Of a stretch of DNA of 64,000 bases, positions 1 through 7,572 are shown piece by piece (the stretch's first letter is position 1; each line of letters opens with the position of its first letter). The DNA lies in assembly GCF_000758755.1 (NCBI RefSeq), contig NZ_JRMV01000281.1, forward strand, positions 357,981 to 421,980, written 5' to 3'. Made by a program: the position numbers and the translations under genes. Under the pieces are notes generated by a model. It ran no database searches and was not told the DNA's origin. It saw only the letters and a list, made by a program, of their open reading frames with translations. The DNA comes from Actinomyces sp. S6-Spd3. GTDB lineage: Bacteria; Actinomycetota; Actinomycetes; Actinomycetales; Actinomycetaceae.

Positions 1-420
1 AGTGACGGTGTGAGGGAAGTATGCGCCCACATCTTCCAGACCGAGGACATCAGTGATGAGCTCGGTGAGATCGTAGGTGTGCTTGGCGATTTCCTGGGAG
101 CGCTTTGCGAGCTGCGCATCGCCAACGTGTTCGGCAACGAGCTTTTGCTCGTGGCGGGCAGCACCCGTGCAGGAGCCGGAGGGAACCACAATTGCGTCCC
201 ACTCTCCGTCGAGAACTGGTTCGAAAGCCTTGACGTGGTTGCGCGTGATCTTTGCGGCGTCTTCAAAGTAGCCGGTGTTTGCATGCATCTGACCGCAGCA
301 GACCTGGCCTTCTGGGAAGACGACTTCATGGCCGAGGCGCTCCAGCAGAGACACTGTCGCCTGGGCGGCCTGGGGGAACATGACGTCTGCCAGGCAAGTT
401 GAGAAGAGAGCGATACGCAC
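1..420 (-). CDS. lutA: Lactate utilisation Fe-S oxidoreductase subunit LutA/YkgE (5' part)
   Basis: The first 140 codons read from a GTG at 420 and run off the window edge. The N-terminus has the cysteine-rich CCG-domain pattern: STCLADVMFP near residue 8, then VCCGQMHANTGY, then VPSGSCTGAARH. LutA acts with LutB and LutC in oxidising L-lactate to pyruvate in the cytoplasm; this is family knowledge. An AAGGA ribosome site lies about 8 nt before the GTG. The lactate permease encoded upstream on the same strand supports a lactate role. lutB and lutC would be expected beyond the left edge but are not visible. A glycolate-oxidase iron-sulfur subunit is the alternative. Confidence 0.85.
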   Translation of the reverse strand, partial: MRIALFSTCLADVMFPQAAQATVSLLERLGHEVVFPEGQVCCGQMHANTGYFEDAAKITRNHVKAFEPVLDGEWDAIVVPSGSCTGAARHEQKLVAEHVGDAQLAKRSQEIAKHTYDLTELITDVLGLEDVGAYFPHTVT

Positions 421-660
421 TGGGAGATCCTTTCTCGTAGGTGCTATTTCTCAAAGTATGGCTGGGTCTGAGGTCCCAATGGGGGATAATGAGTCAGCCC
501 CTTGCTAGGTGGCGGCCAGAATTGTTGATTTTGTGCGGAAAAGTCGCAGAATTAGATCGCTGAAATGACGGCTTCTCTTGAGCTATTTGTCGCGCCGAAA
601 ATGCGACTTAAGACAGAGCATCCTTTCCTTTTTCAGTTTTACGCGGCTGCGGTACGCGAA

Positions 661-706
661 AAACTACTACCCGGCCTCGTGGATTGACGAGGCCGGGTAG
701 TAGTTT
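661..706 (-). terminator. Strong hairpin terminator after the lipoprotein gene
   Basis: Perfect 19-bp inverted repeat (661-679 with 688-706) around an 8-nt loop. On the minus strand the stem runs into TTTTT. It sits 77 bp beyond the lipoprotein stop and so separates that gene from lutA. The rest of 421-782 holds no gene I can support; it should contain the lutA promoter. Confidence 0.85.
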
Positions 707-782
707 CCGTATCTGCGAAAGGAAGTCCGTTCGGCTTCTCTATTACTTCGCGAGGGTGCTCAGCTGGGGAAAACGCGTTTTC

Positions 783-1337
783 TTAGCCCCTGATTCCTTC
801 GCCAGTGACGATGATGAGGTTACAGTCTGAGGACGCCGCGAAGCTTGTTATATCGAATGACCCCCAGTTCGAGTAAATGTTGTTCTTATCAGTTTGGAGC
901 ACCGTGTTCGCATGATCGGAGGGAACAGTGAAAAAGTGGCAGTTTTGGGGGACGTACTCGTAGAGGCCTGGATAGATACCGGGAAGAAGTGCGTTATTTC
1001 CGTCGCTTCCATTGGCAAGCATCTGGATTGTCTCAGGAGGAACACTTGCGACGCCTGTTACCCATAAGTGATGGTCGGGTGAGGGTAAGAGCCATCCTTC
1101 TGGGAAGTTGGCTGCCACGACGTGTCCCTGAGTTGCACCAAGCCCGGGCATCCGTTCATTGAAGGAATCGGTGCGTTCTTGGACCTTGATTTCGCCGTCA
1201 GTTTCGTAAGTGAACTCGGCAAAGCGTGGGTCCTGGGGTAAGCGTGAGCGTGCTGCGTTTGAACCGAAGGGAATGCATCCCGTGAGAAGCGTGATCGCTG
1301 CACAAAGAAGTGCCAAGGATCGCAATGGCTTCGACAT
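783..1337 (-). CDS. Putative lipoprotein of unknown function in the lactate locus
   Basis: 184 aa starting at an ATG preceded by AAGGAG. The N-terminus is a short basic region (MSKPLR), a hydrophobic stretch and the lipobox LLTGC with the lipidated Cys at residue 21, so the protein should be anchored outside the cytoplasmic membrane. The mature part has two more cysteines and no family that I recognise. An upstream in-frame ATG at 1406 would add 23 residues before the signal peptide and is unlikely. It lies between the lactate permease and lutA on the same strand, with a strong terminator after it, so it probably belongs to the permease transcript. A role in lactate uptake or sensing is only inference from position. 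Confidence 0.75.
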   Translation of the reverse strand: MSKPLRSLALLCAAITLLTGCIPFGSNAARSRLPQDPRFAEFTYETDGEIKVQERTDSFNERMPGLGATQGHVVAANFPEGWLLPSPDHHLWVTGVASVPPETIQMLANGSDGNNALLPGIYPGLYEYVPQNCHFFTVPSDHANTVLQTDKNNIYSNWGSFDITSFAASSDCNLIIVTGEGIRG

Positions 1338-1359
1338 AAGACACTCCTTTTGAAGCAGA

Positions 1360-1395
1360 CGTTGGGCTCGCAGCCACGAGACTGCGAGCCCAACG
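1360..1395 (-). terminator. Hairpin between lactate permease and lipoprotein genes
   Basis: Perfect 14-bp inverted repeat (1360-1373 with 1382-1395), three bases past the permease stop. It has no U-tract on the minus strand and sits just upstream of the lipoprotein ribosome site, so it may be a partial terminator or an RNA-stability element. Confidence 0.6.
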
Positions 1396-1398
1396 ATC

Positions 1399-3069
1399 TT
1401 AAGCAACGGGCATATAGGAACCTAAATATCCTTGCGAGGCGAGGAAGATCAAGACGCACAAGATGAGCAGCAATCCGATGGAATAGGGGGCTGCTTTCTT
1501 GAGAATCTCTGCTTCGCTTCCGGGCTCGTTGATTGCGGTCGCTGCGATGGTGAGATTTTGTGGCGACACAATCTTGCCGATACCTCCACCAATCGTGTTG
1601 CCTGCAAGCAAAGTCGATGGGTCGAGTCCGGCGATCTGCGCTGCTGTGGACTGAAGGTTGGCAAAGAGTGCGCCTGCGCTGGTTGCAGATCCTGCGACTG
1701 CTGTTCCCAACCAACCAAGGATGGGGGAGAGGAAGGCGAAGAACACGCCGGTTGTTGCAAGAGCGGTACCAATCGCCCCAGTTTGTCCAGAGAGGTTCAT
1801 GACGTAGGCCAAGCCCATGACCAAGCAGATCGTCAGGATAGAAATCTTCAAGGTGGAAATTGTCTTGAAGAGAGTTGCAATTCCCTTTGTGAAGGTCATG
1901 GGGTAGCGACCGCCCGAACTGGTGCGACCGTAAACGAAAGCAACAATGAGAGCAGTGACGAAGATCCACGTTCCAGGGTTGGAAAGGAACTGGAATGTGT
2001 AGATCGTCGAAGAAACGGCCTTGCCGGTGGAATCTACCAACTCCCCGTGCAATCCGGGGACGGGGATCTTAATGTCTGTGGACTTGAAAATGGCGTCAAT
2101 ATCAACGCCGATCTTCCACAACTTGGTGATGGCAATGACGACAACAACCAAAACGTAGGGGAGAAGTGCCAAGGTGATTCGCGAGGCATTGGGACGATCT
2201 TCTTGTGTGCTCTCAGAACGGTAATCGTCGGGCGTCTTCGGGGTCCATACCAAGAGGAAGATGTAGGAAGCGGCCAAACCCAGAAGTGAAGCGAGGACAG
2301 CGGTTAGTTCATAGGAGAACTCTGAGGTGAAGAAATGCCCTGCTGCGGTTGCGACGCCGGAAATCAGAGCGATCGGCCACAACTGGGCGACGCCTCGGCC
2401 CCCATCAAGGATCCACAAGAGGAGGAGAGGAATGAAGCAGGCGAAAATCCAAGAAAGGTGACCCATATTGGCTGCAACCACCAGGGGGTTTTGGCCGCCC
2501 AAACGGCCGGCGGTCGTTGTCGGGATTGCCATTGCTCCGAAACCAACGTTGATTGCGTTGCCAACGATGGTCACAACAGCAGCCTTTACCGGGGGAAGGC
2601 CAAGTGAGACAAGCATCGCGGCAACGATTGCCACGGGCGCACCGAAACCTGCGAGGCCCTCAAGTAGACCACAGAAGGAGAAGGCGATGATCAGCGCTTG
2701 GACTCGAATGTCACCCTTGCCGATCGTGTTGAAGACAGCTCGCATGTCTTTACTGCGGCCGGAAACCTCGGTGAGGTTATAAAGCCACACGGCGGCGATG
2801 ATGATGTAGATAATTGGGATCAGAGCGAAGATGATGCCTTGGCCTGCTGCCAAGAGACTCATGCTCAGTGGCATCTTATAGCCAAAGACGGCGATGAGTA
2901 GTGCAGCAACGAGCGAAATCAATGCGCACCAGTGCGTCTTGACTTTAAAAGCGCCCAGAAGAACGAAGAACAGCAGGAGCGGGAGAATTCCCGCAAGTGC
3001 CGTTAAAAATACGTTTGCGCCGATAGCCGTCGTTGACGGCGTAAAACTTGTGCTCACCAAAGAGAACAT
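1399..3069 (-). CDS. lctP: L-lactate permease (LctP/LldP family)
   Basis: 556 aa, the usual family length, with a dozen or more hydrophobic segments along its whole length. It imports lactate (and often glycolate) with protons across the cytoplasmic membrane. Typical LctP stretches are the N-terminal LTALAGILPLLLFFVLLG, the loop GLLEGLAGFGAPVAI and the C-terminal NTIGGGIGKIVSPQNLTIA. The ATG at 3069 follows an AGGAG site. The genes downstream are a lipoprotein and lutA, making a lactate uptake and oxidation locus. The 5' region 3070-3257 contains the palindrome ATCTCGGTGAGAT at 3129-3141, a candidate operator. Confidence 0.93.
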   Translation of the reverse strand: MFSLVSTSFTPSTTAIGANVFLTALAGILPLLLFFVLLGAFKVKTHWCALISLVAALLIAVFGYKMPLSMSLLAAGQGIIFALIPIIYIIIAAVWLYNLTEVSGRSKDMRAVFNTIGKGDIRVQALIIAFSFCGLLEGLAGFGAPVAIVAAMLVSLGLPPVKAAVVTIVGNAINVGFGAMAIPTTTAGRLGGQNPLVVAANMGHLSWIFACFIPLLLLWILDGGRGVAQLWPIALISGVATAAGHFFTSEFSYELTAVLASLLGLAASYIFLLVWTPKTPDDYRSESTQEDRPNASRITLALLPYVLVVVVIAITKLWKIGVDIDAIFKSTDIKIPVPGLHGELVDSTGKAVSSTIYTFQFLSNPGTWIFVTALIVAFVYGRTSSGGRYPMTFTKGIATLFKTISTLKISILTICLVMGLAYVMNLSGQTGAIGTALATTGVFFAFLSPILGWLGTAVAGSATSAGALFANLQSTAAQIAGLDPSTLLAGNTIGGGIGKIVSPQNLTIAATAINEPGSEAEILKKAAPYSIGLLLILCVLIFLASQGYLGSYMPVA

Positions 3070-3128
3070 GGCTACTCCTGCAACAGTGCGAGTGGGTGAT
3101 CCTAGCCAGATTCTAGGCCTAAATTCCT

Positions 3129-3141
3129 ATCTCGGTGAGAT
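3129..3141. promoter_or_regulatory. Candidate operator ATCTC-GGT-GAGAT upstream of lctP
   Basis: A 5-bp inverted repeat around GGT, about 60 bp upstream of the lctP start. The 12-mer ATCTCGGTGAGA recurs at 8938-8949 in the ilvA-orn intergenic region. No regulator can be named. Confidence 0.3.
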
Positions 3142-3257
3142 TTTTAGGAAAAATTCCGGTGAAACTACAGAATAAAGGCAAACTCTAGGCTGTTTTCCGG
3201 GAGAAAAGCATGCTAGGGCGAAATAAAAACGTCCTGTGCATATTGCGTGCGGAAAAG

Positions 3258-3330
3258 CGCCCCCGACAGGACTCGAACCTGCAACCTCGGGATTAGAAGG
3301 CCCTTGCTCTATCCATTGAGCTACGGAGGC
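3258..3330 (-). tRNA. tRNA-Arg (anticodon TCT)
   Basis: A 73-nt cloverleaf on the minus strand. The acceptor stem GCCTCCG pairs with CGGGGGC with one G-T wobble. The D arm is GCTC/GAGC, the anticodon loop is CTTCTAA and the T arm contains GGTTCGAGTCC. The anticodon TCT reads AGA codons. The anticodon stem has mismatches at both ends. The discriminator is G and CCA is not encoded. Confidence 0.92.
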
Positions 3331-3431
3331 ACACCAGCCAAGCTCTGACCGGCCTTACATAGTGTACATGGCACAAGCCGTCACACTTTCCCAATCTCTG
3401 GGCCGACTGTGCACTTCGAAAGAAAACAACG

Positions 3432-3437
3432 GATAAT
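3432..3437 (+). promoter_or_regulatory. -10 element of the metF leader transcript
   Basis: GATAAT lies six bases before the ATG at 3444, so transcription should start at or next to that ATG. No good -35 is visible. Confidence 0.5.
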
Positions 3438-3443
3438 ACAGTC

Positions 3444-3509
3444 ATGCTTGAAAGAAGTTCTGGACGTAGTGCCCTTGTGGGTTCGATCCGCGCTCGAATG
3501 TGCGCCTAA
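3444..3509 (+). CDS. Leader peptide upstream of metF (leaderless uORF)
   Basis: A 21-codon ORF (MLERSSGRSALVGSIRARMCA) starting six bases after a -10 box, so the mRNA would have no 5' UTR. Its C-terminal Arg-Met-Cys-Ala resembles the Cys-terminated leader peptides found ahead of sulfur-metabolism genes in Streptomyces and mycobacteria. It stops 51 nt before metF, and a small hairpin (GGCGC-TTC-GCGCC, 3531-3543) lies between. The likely role is translation-dependent sensing of cysteine or methionine supply controlling metF-metE. That role is inferred; the ORF and spacing are seen directly. A second peptide at 6941 shares the tail. Confidence 0.6.
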   Translation: MLERSSGRSALVGSIRARMCA

Positions 3510-3530
3510 GTTTTCCGCGCATCCGACCGT

Positions 3531-3543
3531 GGCGCTTCGCGCC
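3531..3543 (+). promoter_or_regulatory. Hairpin between the leader peptide and metF
   Basis: GGCGC-TTC-GCGCC, a 5-bp stem with a 3-nt loop, ends 17 bases before the metF ATG and just before its AAGGA ribosome site. It could form part of a translation-coupled switch. Confidence 0.4.
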
Positions 3544-3560
3544 GACTTCCAAGGACTTAT

Positions 3561-4511
3561 ATGACACAGCCCTCTCAATCTTCTAGTGACCTCACGACCT
3601 TGTCGTTCGAGGTCATGCCTCCTCGTAAAGAAAACCTCATTAAACCTTTCTGGGATACCGTCCAGCGTCTTCTCTCCGTTACCCCCGATTTCCTGTCGGT
3701 AACTTATGGTGCCGCAGGACAAGATCGACACAGTGCACGCGATGTTGTGCGCTCTCTCGTGCAGGACAGCCCCGTTCAGCCCATTGCTCACCTCACCTGC
3801 GTGGGGACAACGGCGACGGAAGTTGGGGAAGTCGTTTCGGACTACTTGGACGCCGGAGTGCGGACTTTCCTTGCACTTCGCGGAGATCCTCCCGTTGGCC
3901 GTCCGGATTGGCAGCCTGCGCCCGGCGGAGTGAGTTCAGCAACCGAACTTGTCACTTTGATTCGCTCCATCGAGGCCGCGCGCTGTGCGCAATACCCCGG
4001 TGCGGCCTTGCGAGCAGCGTTCAAACCTCTCACTATCGCTGTTGCTGCATTCCCTGCTGGTAACCCTGCGGCGGGTACCTCTCCCAATCAAGAAGTTGAA
4101 CGCCTGCTTGTTAAGCAATCAGCGGGTGCTTCTTTCGCAATCACACAGTTGTTCTGGGAGACAGATACCTACGTGAATTTCCTTGAGAAAGCACGGAGCA
4201 ATGGGGTTACGATCCCGATTGTTCCCGGAATTTTGCCCCCGACTGACATTAAGCGCGTCAATCGAATGACAGAGCTGACCGGGGTTGTTTTCCCCGAGTA
4301 CCTGCGTCGACGCTTGGAAAGCGCGCAATCAGTTGAGGAGATGTACTCAGTCGGCGTTTCTTTGGGAGCGCGGCTGGCTCGGGATCTTCATGAAGTAGGA
4401 GCCCCGGGTATCCACATGTATACCTTTAATAAAGCGGCACCTGCTCTCGATGTGCTTGATGCTGCTGGACTTGTTTCTGCAAGCCATTTAGACCCGTCCA
4501 TTTCACGATGA
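3561..4511 (+). CDS. metF: Methylenetetrahydrofolate reductase
   Basis: 316 aa, FAD-dependent; reduces 5,10-methylene-THF to 5-methyl-THF, the methyl donor for methionine synthesis. Family motifs include SFEVMPPRKE near residue 15 with the catalytic Glu17, VTYGAAG, the HLTCVG strand and LRGDPP. Length is close to bacterial MetF (about 300). AAGGAC precedes the ATG. metE begins 14 bp downstream, and MetE uses the methyl-THF that MetF makes, so the two form a functional operon. A Cys/Met leader peptide at 3444-3509 probably regulates the transcript. Confidence 0.95.
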   Translation: MTQPSQSSSDLTTLSFEVMPPRKENLIKPFWDTVQRLLSVTPDFLSVTYGAAGQDRHSARDVVRSLVQDSPVQPIAHLTCVGTTATEVGEVVSDYLDAGVRTFLALRGDPPVGRPDWQPAPGGVSSATELVTLIRSIEAARCAQYPGAALRAAFKPLTIAVAAFPAGNPAAGTSPNQEVERLLVKQSAGASFAITQLFWETDTYVNFLEKARSNGVTIPIVPGILPPTDIKRVNRMTELTGVVFPEYLRRRLESAQSVEEMYSVGVSLGARLARDLHEVGAPGIHMYTFNKAAPALDVLDAAGLVSASHLDPSISR

Positions 4512-4525
4512 CAAAGGATAAGTAA

Positions 4526-6835
4526 ATGACTCAATTCCCTACGGCGACCATCCTGGGTTACCCGCGCATCGGTCGTGGCCGCGAGCTGAAGAAGGCGCTC
4601 GAAGCCTACTGGGCGGGCCGCATTTCCGCCGAGGAACTTCGCGCGACGGAAGCTCTCCTGCGCAAGACCACGCATGACCGCCTTGTCGAGCTCGGCCTCG
4701 GCAGGGATGACGCGTCGATCCCCGAAACCTTCGCACTCTACGACCAGGTTCTGGACGCAATCACCCTCTTGGGTGCGGTTCCCGAGCGCTACCGTTCTTT
4801 CGAAGGCTTGGATCTGCACTTTGCTCTCGCGCGCGGCAATGCGCAGGTTGCGCCTCTGGAAATGACCAAGTGGTTTGATACGAACTACCACCACCTGGTT
4901 CCCGAAATTGGCCCTGATACGCCGATTTCTTTCGCTGATCGTACGATCGTCGAGCGCTTCCTTGCCGCCAATGAAGAAGGCACCGTTGTCCGCCCCGTTC
5001 TTGTTGGTCCCGTGACCTTCCTCGCCGTCGCTAAGGCTGATGAAGCAACCCCCGATTACGATCCCTTCGAGCGCCTTGACGATGTTGTTGCGGCATACGC
5101 AGACGTCCTCGCAGAGCTTGCCGAGGCCGGTGCTCCCTGGGTCCAGATCGATGAGCATGCGCTTGCTTCTGATAACCTCCGCGTCGATCGCGCCACGCTG
5201 ATCGAATACTCGAACCGGGTCTTCCGTGCTCTGGCTGCACTCGAGAAGCGTCCTGCGATCTTCGCTGCTATTGGTTACGGTGATGGTTCACGCGCTGCAG
5301 CTTCTCTTGCCTCCACCGGCATTGAGGCTCTCGGCCTGGACCTGTGCCGTGGTTCTCTTCCCGAGGCCACTTCCGTGGATCTGTCCAAGGTTGCCCTCGT
5401 TGCGGGCGTCGTTGATGGCCGCAACATTTGGCGCACCGACCTCGATAGCGCAATTGCGCGACTCGATGACGCGAAGGCACTTCACCCCGCATCGTTGGCC
5501 GTTTCCACTTCTACTTCGCTTCAGCACGTCCCGCACGACACCGCGCTCGAAAAGTGGGACGATCCCGTGCTCGATGCGAACCTCCACGCATGGCTGGCTT
5601 TCGCCGATCAGAAGGTTGCGGAGGTCGTCACCCTTGCCCGCGGCGTGCGCCAGGGCTGGGATTCCATTTCCGAGGCCGTCGAGGCGACCCGCGAGGTTCT
5701 TGCGCAGCGTGCAGCTGCTCCCGGTGTTGTTCGCCCCGAACTGCGTGAGCGTGTTGCAAAGCTGACCGAAGCCGATCGCGAGCGCGAGGACTTCGCTCTT
5801 CGCGATGAACTTCAGCGTGAGCGCCTTGACCTGCCGCTGTTGCCTACCACGACGATTGGCTCCTTCCCACAGACCACCGAGATCCGTCGGGCGCGTGCTG
5901 CTTGGGCGAAGGGCGAGCTTTCTGACGCAGACTACGCAGAGCGTATGCGCGAAGAAATCGCTTCGGTGATTCGTCTCCAGGAAGACCTGGGACTGGATGT
6001 CCTGGTTCACGGTGAAGCTGAGCGCAACGACATGGTTCAGTACTTTGCTGAACAACTCGATGGCTTTGCAGCAACGAAGAATGGCTGGGTGCAGTCTTAT
6101 GGTTCACGTTGTACCCGTCCTTCGATCCTGTGGGGTGACGTTGTCCGTCCTCACGCGATGACCGTTGAATGGGCACGCTATGCGCAGTCGCTGACTTCTC
6201 ACCCGGTTAAGGGCATGCTGACCGGTCCGGTCACCATCATTGCGTGGTCCTTCCCGCGTAACGACCTGCCTTTGGCTCAGGTTGCTGACCAGATTGGTCT
6301 TGCCCTGCGTGACGAGGTCACTGACTTGCAGGACGCTGGAATCGCGGTTGTCCAGGTTGATGAACCCGCATTGCGCGAGCTTCTTCCTTTGGATGCTGCT
6401 CGACACGGTGAATACCTCAAGTGGGCAGTGGATTCCTTCCGCTTGGCCACTGCTGGAGTCCGTCCCGATACGCAGATCCACACGCACCTGTGCTACTCGG
6501 AGTTTGGCCAGATTCTTGATGCAATCTTGGGCTTGGATGCGGATGTTACCTCGATTGAGGCTGCGCGTTCTCGCATGGAAGTGCTTCCTGAGCTTGCAGA
6601 GCAGGGATTCAACCACGGCGTCGGCCCGGGTGTGTGGGATATTCACTCGCCTCGAGTTCCTTCGGTGGAAGAACTCACCGAGCTTCTGACGCTGGCTGCC
6701 GAATCGATCGAGCTGCGTAATCTGTGGTCGAACCCCGACTGCGGTTTGAAGACTCGTGGTTATGCAGAGACCGAAGAATCCCTCAGGAATCTTGTTGAGG
6801 CAACGCGAATCGTGCGTGCCCAGCTTGAAAACTGA
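4526..6835 (+). CDS. metE: Cobalamin-independent methionine synthase
   Basis: 769 aa, 5-methyltetrahydropteroyltriglutamate-homocysteine methyltransferase, which makes methionine without B12. The N-terminal half starts with ATILGYPRIGRGRELK; the C-terminal catalytic half carries the zinc ligands in IHTHLCYSEF (His-x-Cys), SIEAARSRME (Glu) and NPDCGLKTRGY (Cys739). Length matches E. coli MetE. It is cotranscribed with metF and followed by a clear terminator. Codon use is more biased toward C-ending codons than in the neighbours, consistent with high expression. Confidence 0.96.
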   Translation: MTQFPTATILGYPRIGRGRELKKALEAYWAGRISAEELRATEALLRKTTHDRLVELGLGRDDASIPETFALYDQVLDAITLLGAVPERYRSFEGLDLHFALARGNAQVAPLEMTKWFDTNYHHLVPEIGPDTPISFADRTIVERFLAANEEGTVVRPVLVGPVTFLAVAKADEATPDYDPFERLDDVVAAYADVLAELAEAGAPWVQIDEHALASDNLRVDRATLIEYSNRVFRALAALEKRPAIFAAIGYGDGSRAAASLASTGIEALGLDLCRGSLPEATSVDLSKVALVAGVVDGRNIWRTDLDSAIARLDDAKALHPASLAVSTSTSLQHVPHDTALEKWDDPVLDANLHAWLAFADQKVAEVVTLARGVRQGWDSISEAVEATREVLAQRAAAPGVVRPELRERVAKLTEADREREDFALRDELQRERLDLPLLPTTTIGSFPQTTEIRRARAAWAKGELSDADYAERMREEIASVIRLQEDLGLDVLVHGEAERNDMVQYFAEQLDGFAATKNGWVQSYGSRCTRPSILWGDVVRPHAMTVEWARYAQSLTSHPVKGMLTGPVTIIAWSFPRNDLPLAQVADQIGLALRDEVTDLQDAGIAVVQVDEPALRELLPLDAARHGEYLKWAVDSFRLATAGVRPDTQIHTHLCYSEFGQILDAILGLDADVTSIEAARSRMEVLPELAEQGFNHGVGPGVWDIHSPRVPSVEELTELLTLAAESIELRNLWSNPDCGLKTRGYAETEESLRNLVEATRIVRAQLEN

Positions 6836-6853
6836 GTAGTTATTGCTGCCTGA

Positions 6854-6894
6854 GAGGGTGGGAACATGTGGCCTATGGCCGCGTTCCCACCCTC
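6854..6894 (+). terminator. Rho-independent terminator after metE
   Basis: 12-bp perfect stem GAGGGTGGGAAC/GTTCCCACCCTC with a 17-nt loop containing GGCC-tat-GGCC, followed by TTGTTATTCCTTTT. Confidence 0.88.
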
Positions 6895-6906
6895 TTGTTA
6901 TTCCTT

Positions 6907-6934
6907 TTGACACGAGTTCAGCATTCGATAGAAT
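6907..6934 (+). promoter_or_regulatory. Sigma-A promoter driving the Cys/Met leader peptide
   Basis: TTGACA (6907-6912), a 16-bp spacer and TAGAAT (6929-6934). The ATG of the leader ORF begins six bases later, so a leaderless transcript is expected. Confidence 0.7.
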
Positions 6935-6940
6935 AGGGCT

Positions 6941-7009
6941 ATGACTTTTAACGCGACCATGACCTGCCGCCCCATGTGCGGCTCCATGTGCTCGCGAATG
7001 TGTATGTGA
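6941..7009 (+). CDS. Met/Cys-rich leader peptide (leaderless uORF)
   Basis: A 22-codon ORF placed exactly at the expected transcription start of a near-consensus promoter. Translation gives six Met and four Cys, with the last eleven residues MCGSMCSRMCM. Such density of two sulfur amino acids is what a ribosome-stalling attenuator would use to sense charged tRNA-Cys or tRNA-Met. The region 7033-7072 can fold (TACCGC with GCGGTA, and CCAC with GTGG inside). The regulator gene at 7093 follows. Its Ser/Ala-Arg-Met-Cys tail matches the metF leader peptide. Sensing is inferred. Confidence 0.65.
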   Translation: MTFNATMTCRPMCGSMCSRMCM

Positions 7010-7032
7010 TTGACCTTCGCCCTGTCAATCGC

Positions 7033-7072
7033 TACCGCCTGAAATCCCACGATGAAAGTGGTGTGTGCGGTA
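7033..7072 (+). promoter_or_regulatory. Foldable region between Met/Cys leader and regulator gene
   Basis: An outer TACCGC/GCGGTA stem encloses an inner CCAC/GTGG stem. It lies 23 nt after the leader stop and 20 nt before the regulator start, the right place for an attenuator or translation-blocking hairpin. Confidence 0.4.
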
Positions 7073-7092
7073 CCAAATAGTTTGGATACACC

Positions 7093-7512
7093 ATGACCCT
7101 TGTTTACACCCCTGAAACCCGTCCGGCTGAAGCTCCGACTTCTTTCGAGGATTTCCTTGAAGTTCTTGCAGGTCTCAGGCTCTCACCCGCATCAACGCAC
7201 ATTGATCTGGACCATCGCCGCCTTGAGGTTTACGGCTCGTCAGTCAAGCTTTCGAATAAGGAATATGAACTGCTTGCCTACCTGGCTAAGCGCGCGGACG
7301 AAGTAGTTTCACGCGACGAATTGCTGGAATCGGTCTGGTACGGCGAAGGCCTCGAGACACAAACGCGCACGATTGACGCGCATATCCGTCGTTTACGAGC
7401 AAAACTGCCCGAGACGGATCTTATTTCCACCCTTCGAGGCCAGGGTTACCGTTTCAACTCCACCCCGACGGTGCGCGTGAGCTGCACGCGTGTCCACACA
7501 CTCGTTGCCTAG
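7093..7512 (+). CDS. Stand-alone winged-helix (OmpR/PhoB-type) transcription regulator
   Basis: 139 aa. Residues about 35-125 form a trans_reg_C winged helix: VKLSNKEYELLAYLAKR, the SRDELLESVW helix, TRTIDAHIRRLRAKL (recognition helix) and STLRGQGYRF (wing). There is no receiver domain, so it is not a normal two-component regulator. It lies downstream of a Met/Cys-rich leader peptide and the metFE operon, suggesting a sulfur amino acid regulator. That link is inference from position. Start chosen at the ATG 7093; the ribosome site is weak. Confidence 0.8.
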   Translation: MTLVYTPETRPAEAPTSFEDFLEVLAGLRLSPASTHIDLDHRRLEVYGSSVKLSNKEYELLAYLAKRADEVVSRDELLESVWYGEGLETQTRTIDAHIRRLRAKLPETDLISTLRGQGYRFNSTPTVRVSCTRVHTLVA

Positions 7513-7572
7513 GCGCTGCGCATAATCCAGACAGAAACAGCGGGGCTCAGCTCGGTGCCTCAGGCTCCTTGC

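Noticed and set aside
10-402. 130-codon plus-strand frame at the left edge
   Set aside because: The minus strand encodes a clear LutA N-terminus with its Cys motifs and a ribosome site; this is its antisense.
598-608. 11-mer AAAATGCGACT repeated at 10379
   Set aside because: Short, in unrelated contexts, with no symmetry; likely chance.
661-706. Small regulatory RNA in the long stem-loop
   Set aside because: The stem is followed by T5 on the minus strand right after a gene end; an ordinary terminator is sufficient.
1432-2289. 285-codon open frame on the plus strand opposite lctP
   Set aside because: Its translation is a charged, Cys-rich sequence of no family, fully inside the lactate permease gene. 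A shadow.
3331-3560. SAM or cobalamin riboswitch before metF-metE
   Set aside because: The interval is short and shows no SAM or B12 aptamer core; the leader peptide explains it better.
6104-6913. Long minus-strand open frame opposite the metE end
   Set aside because: It crosses the metE terminator and has no recognisable protein or start site.
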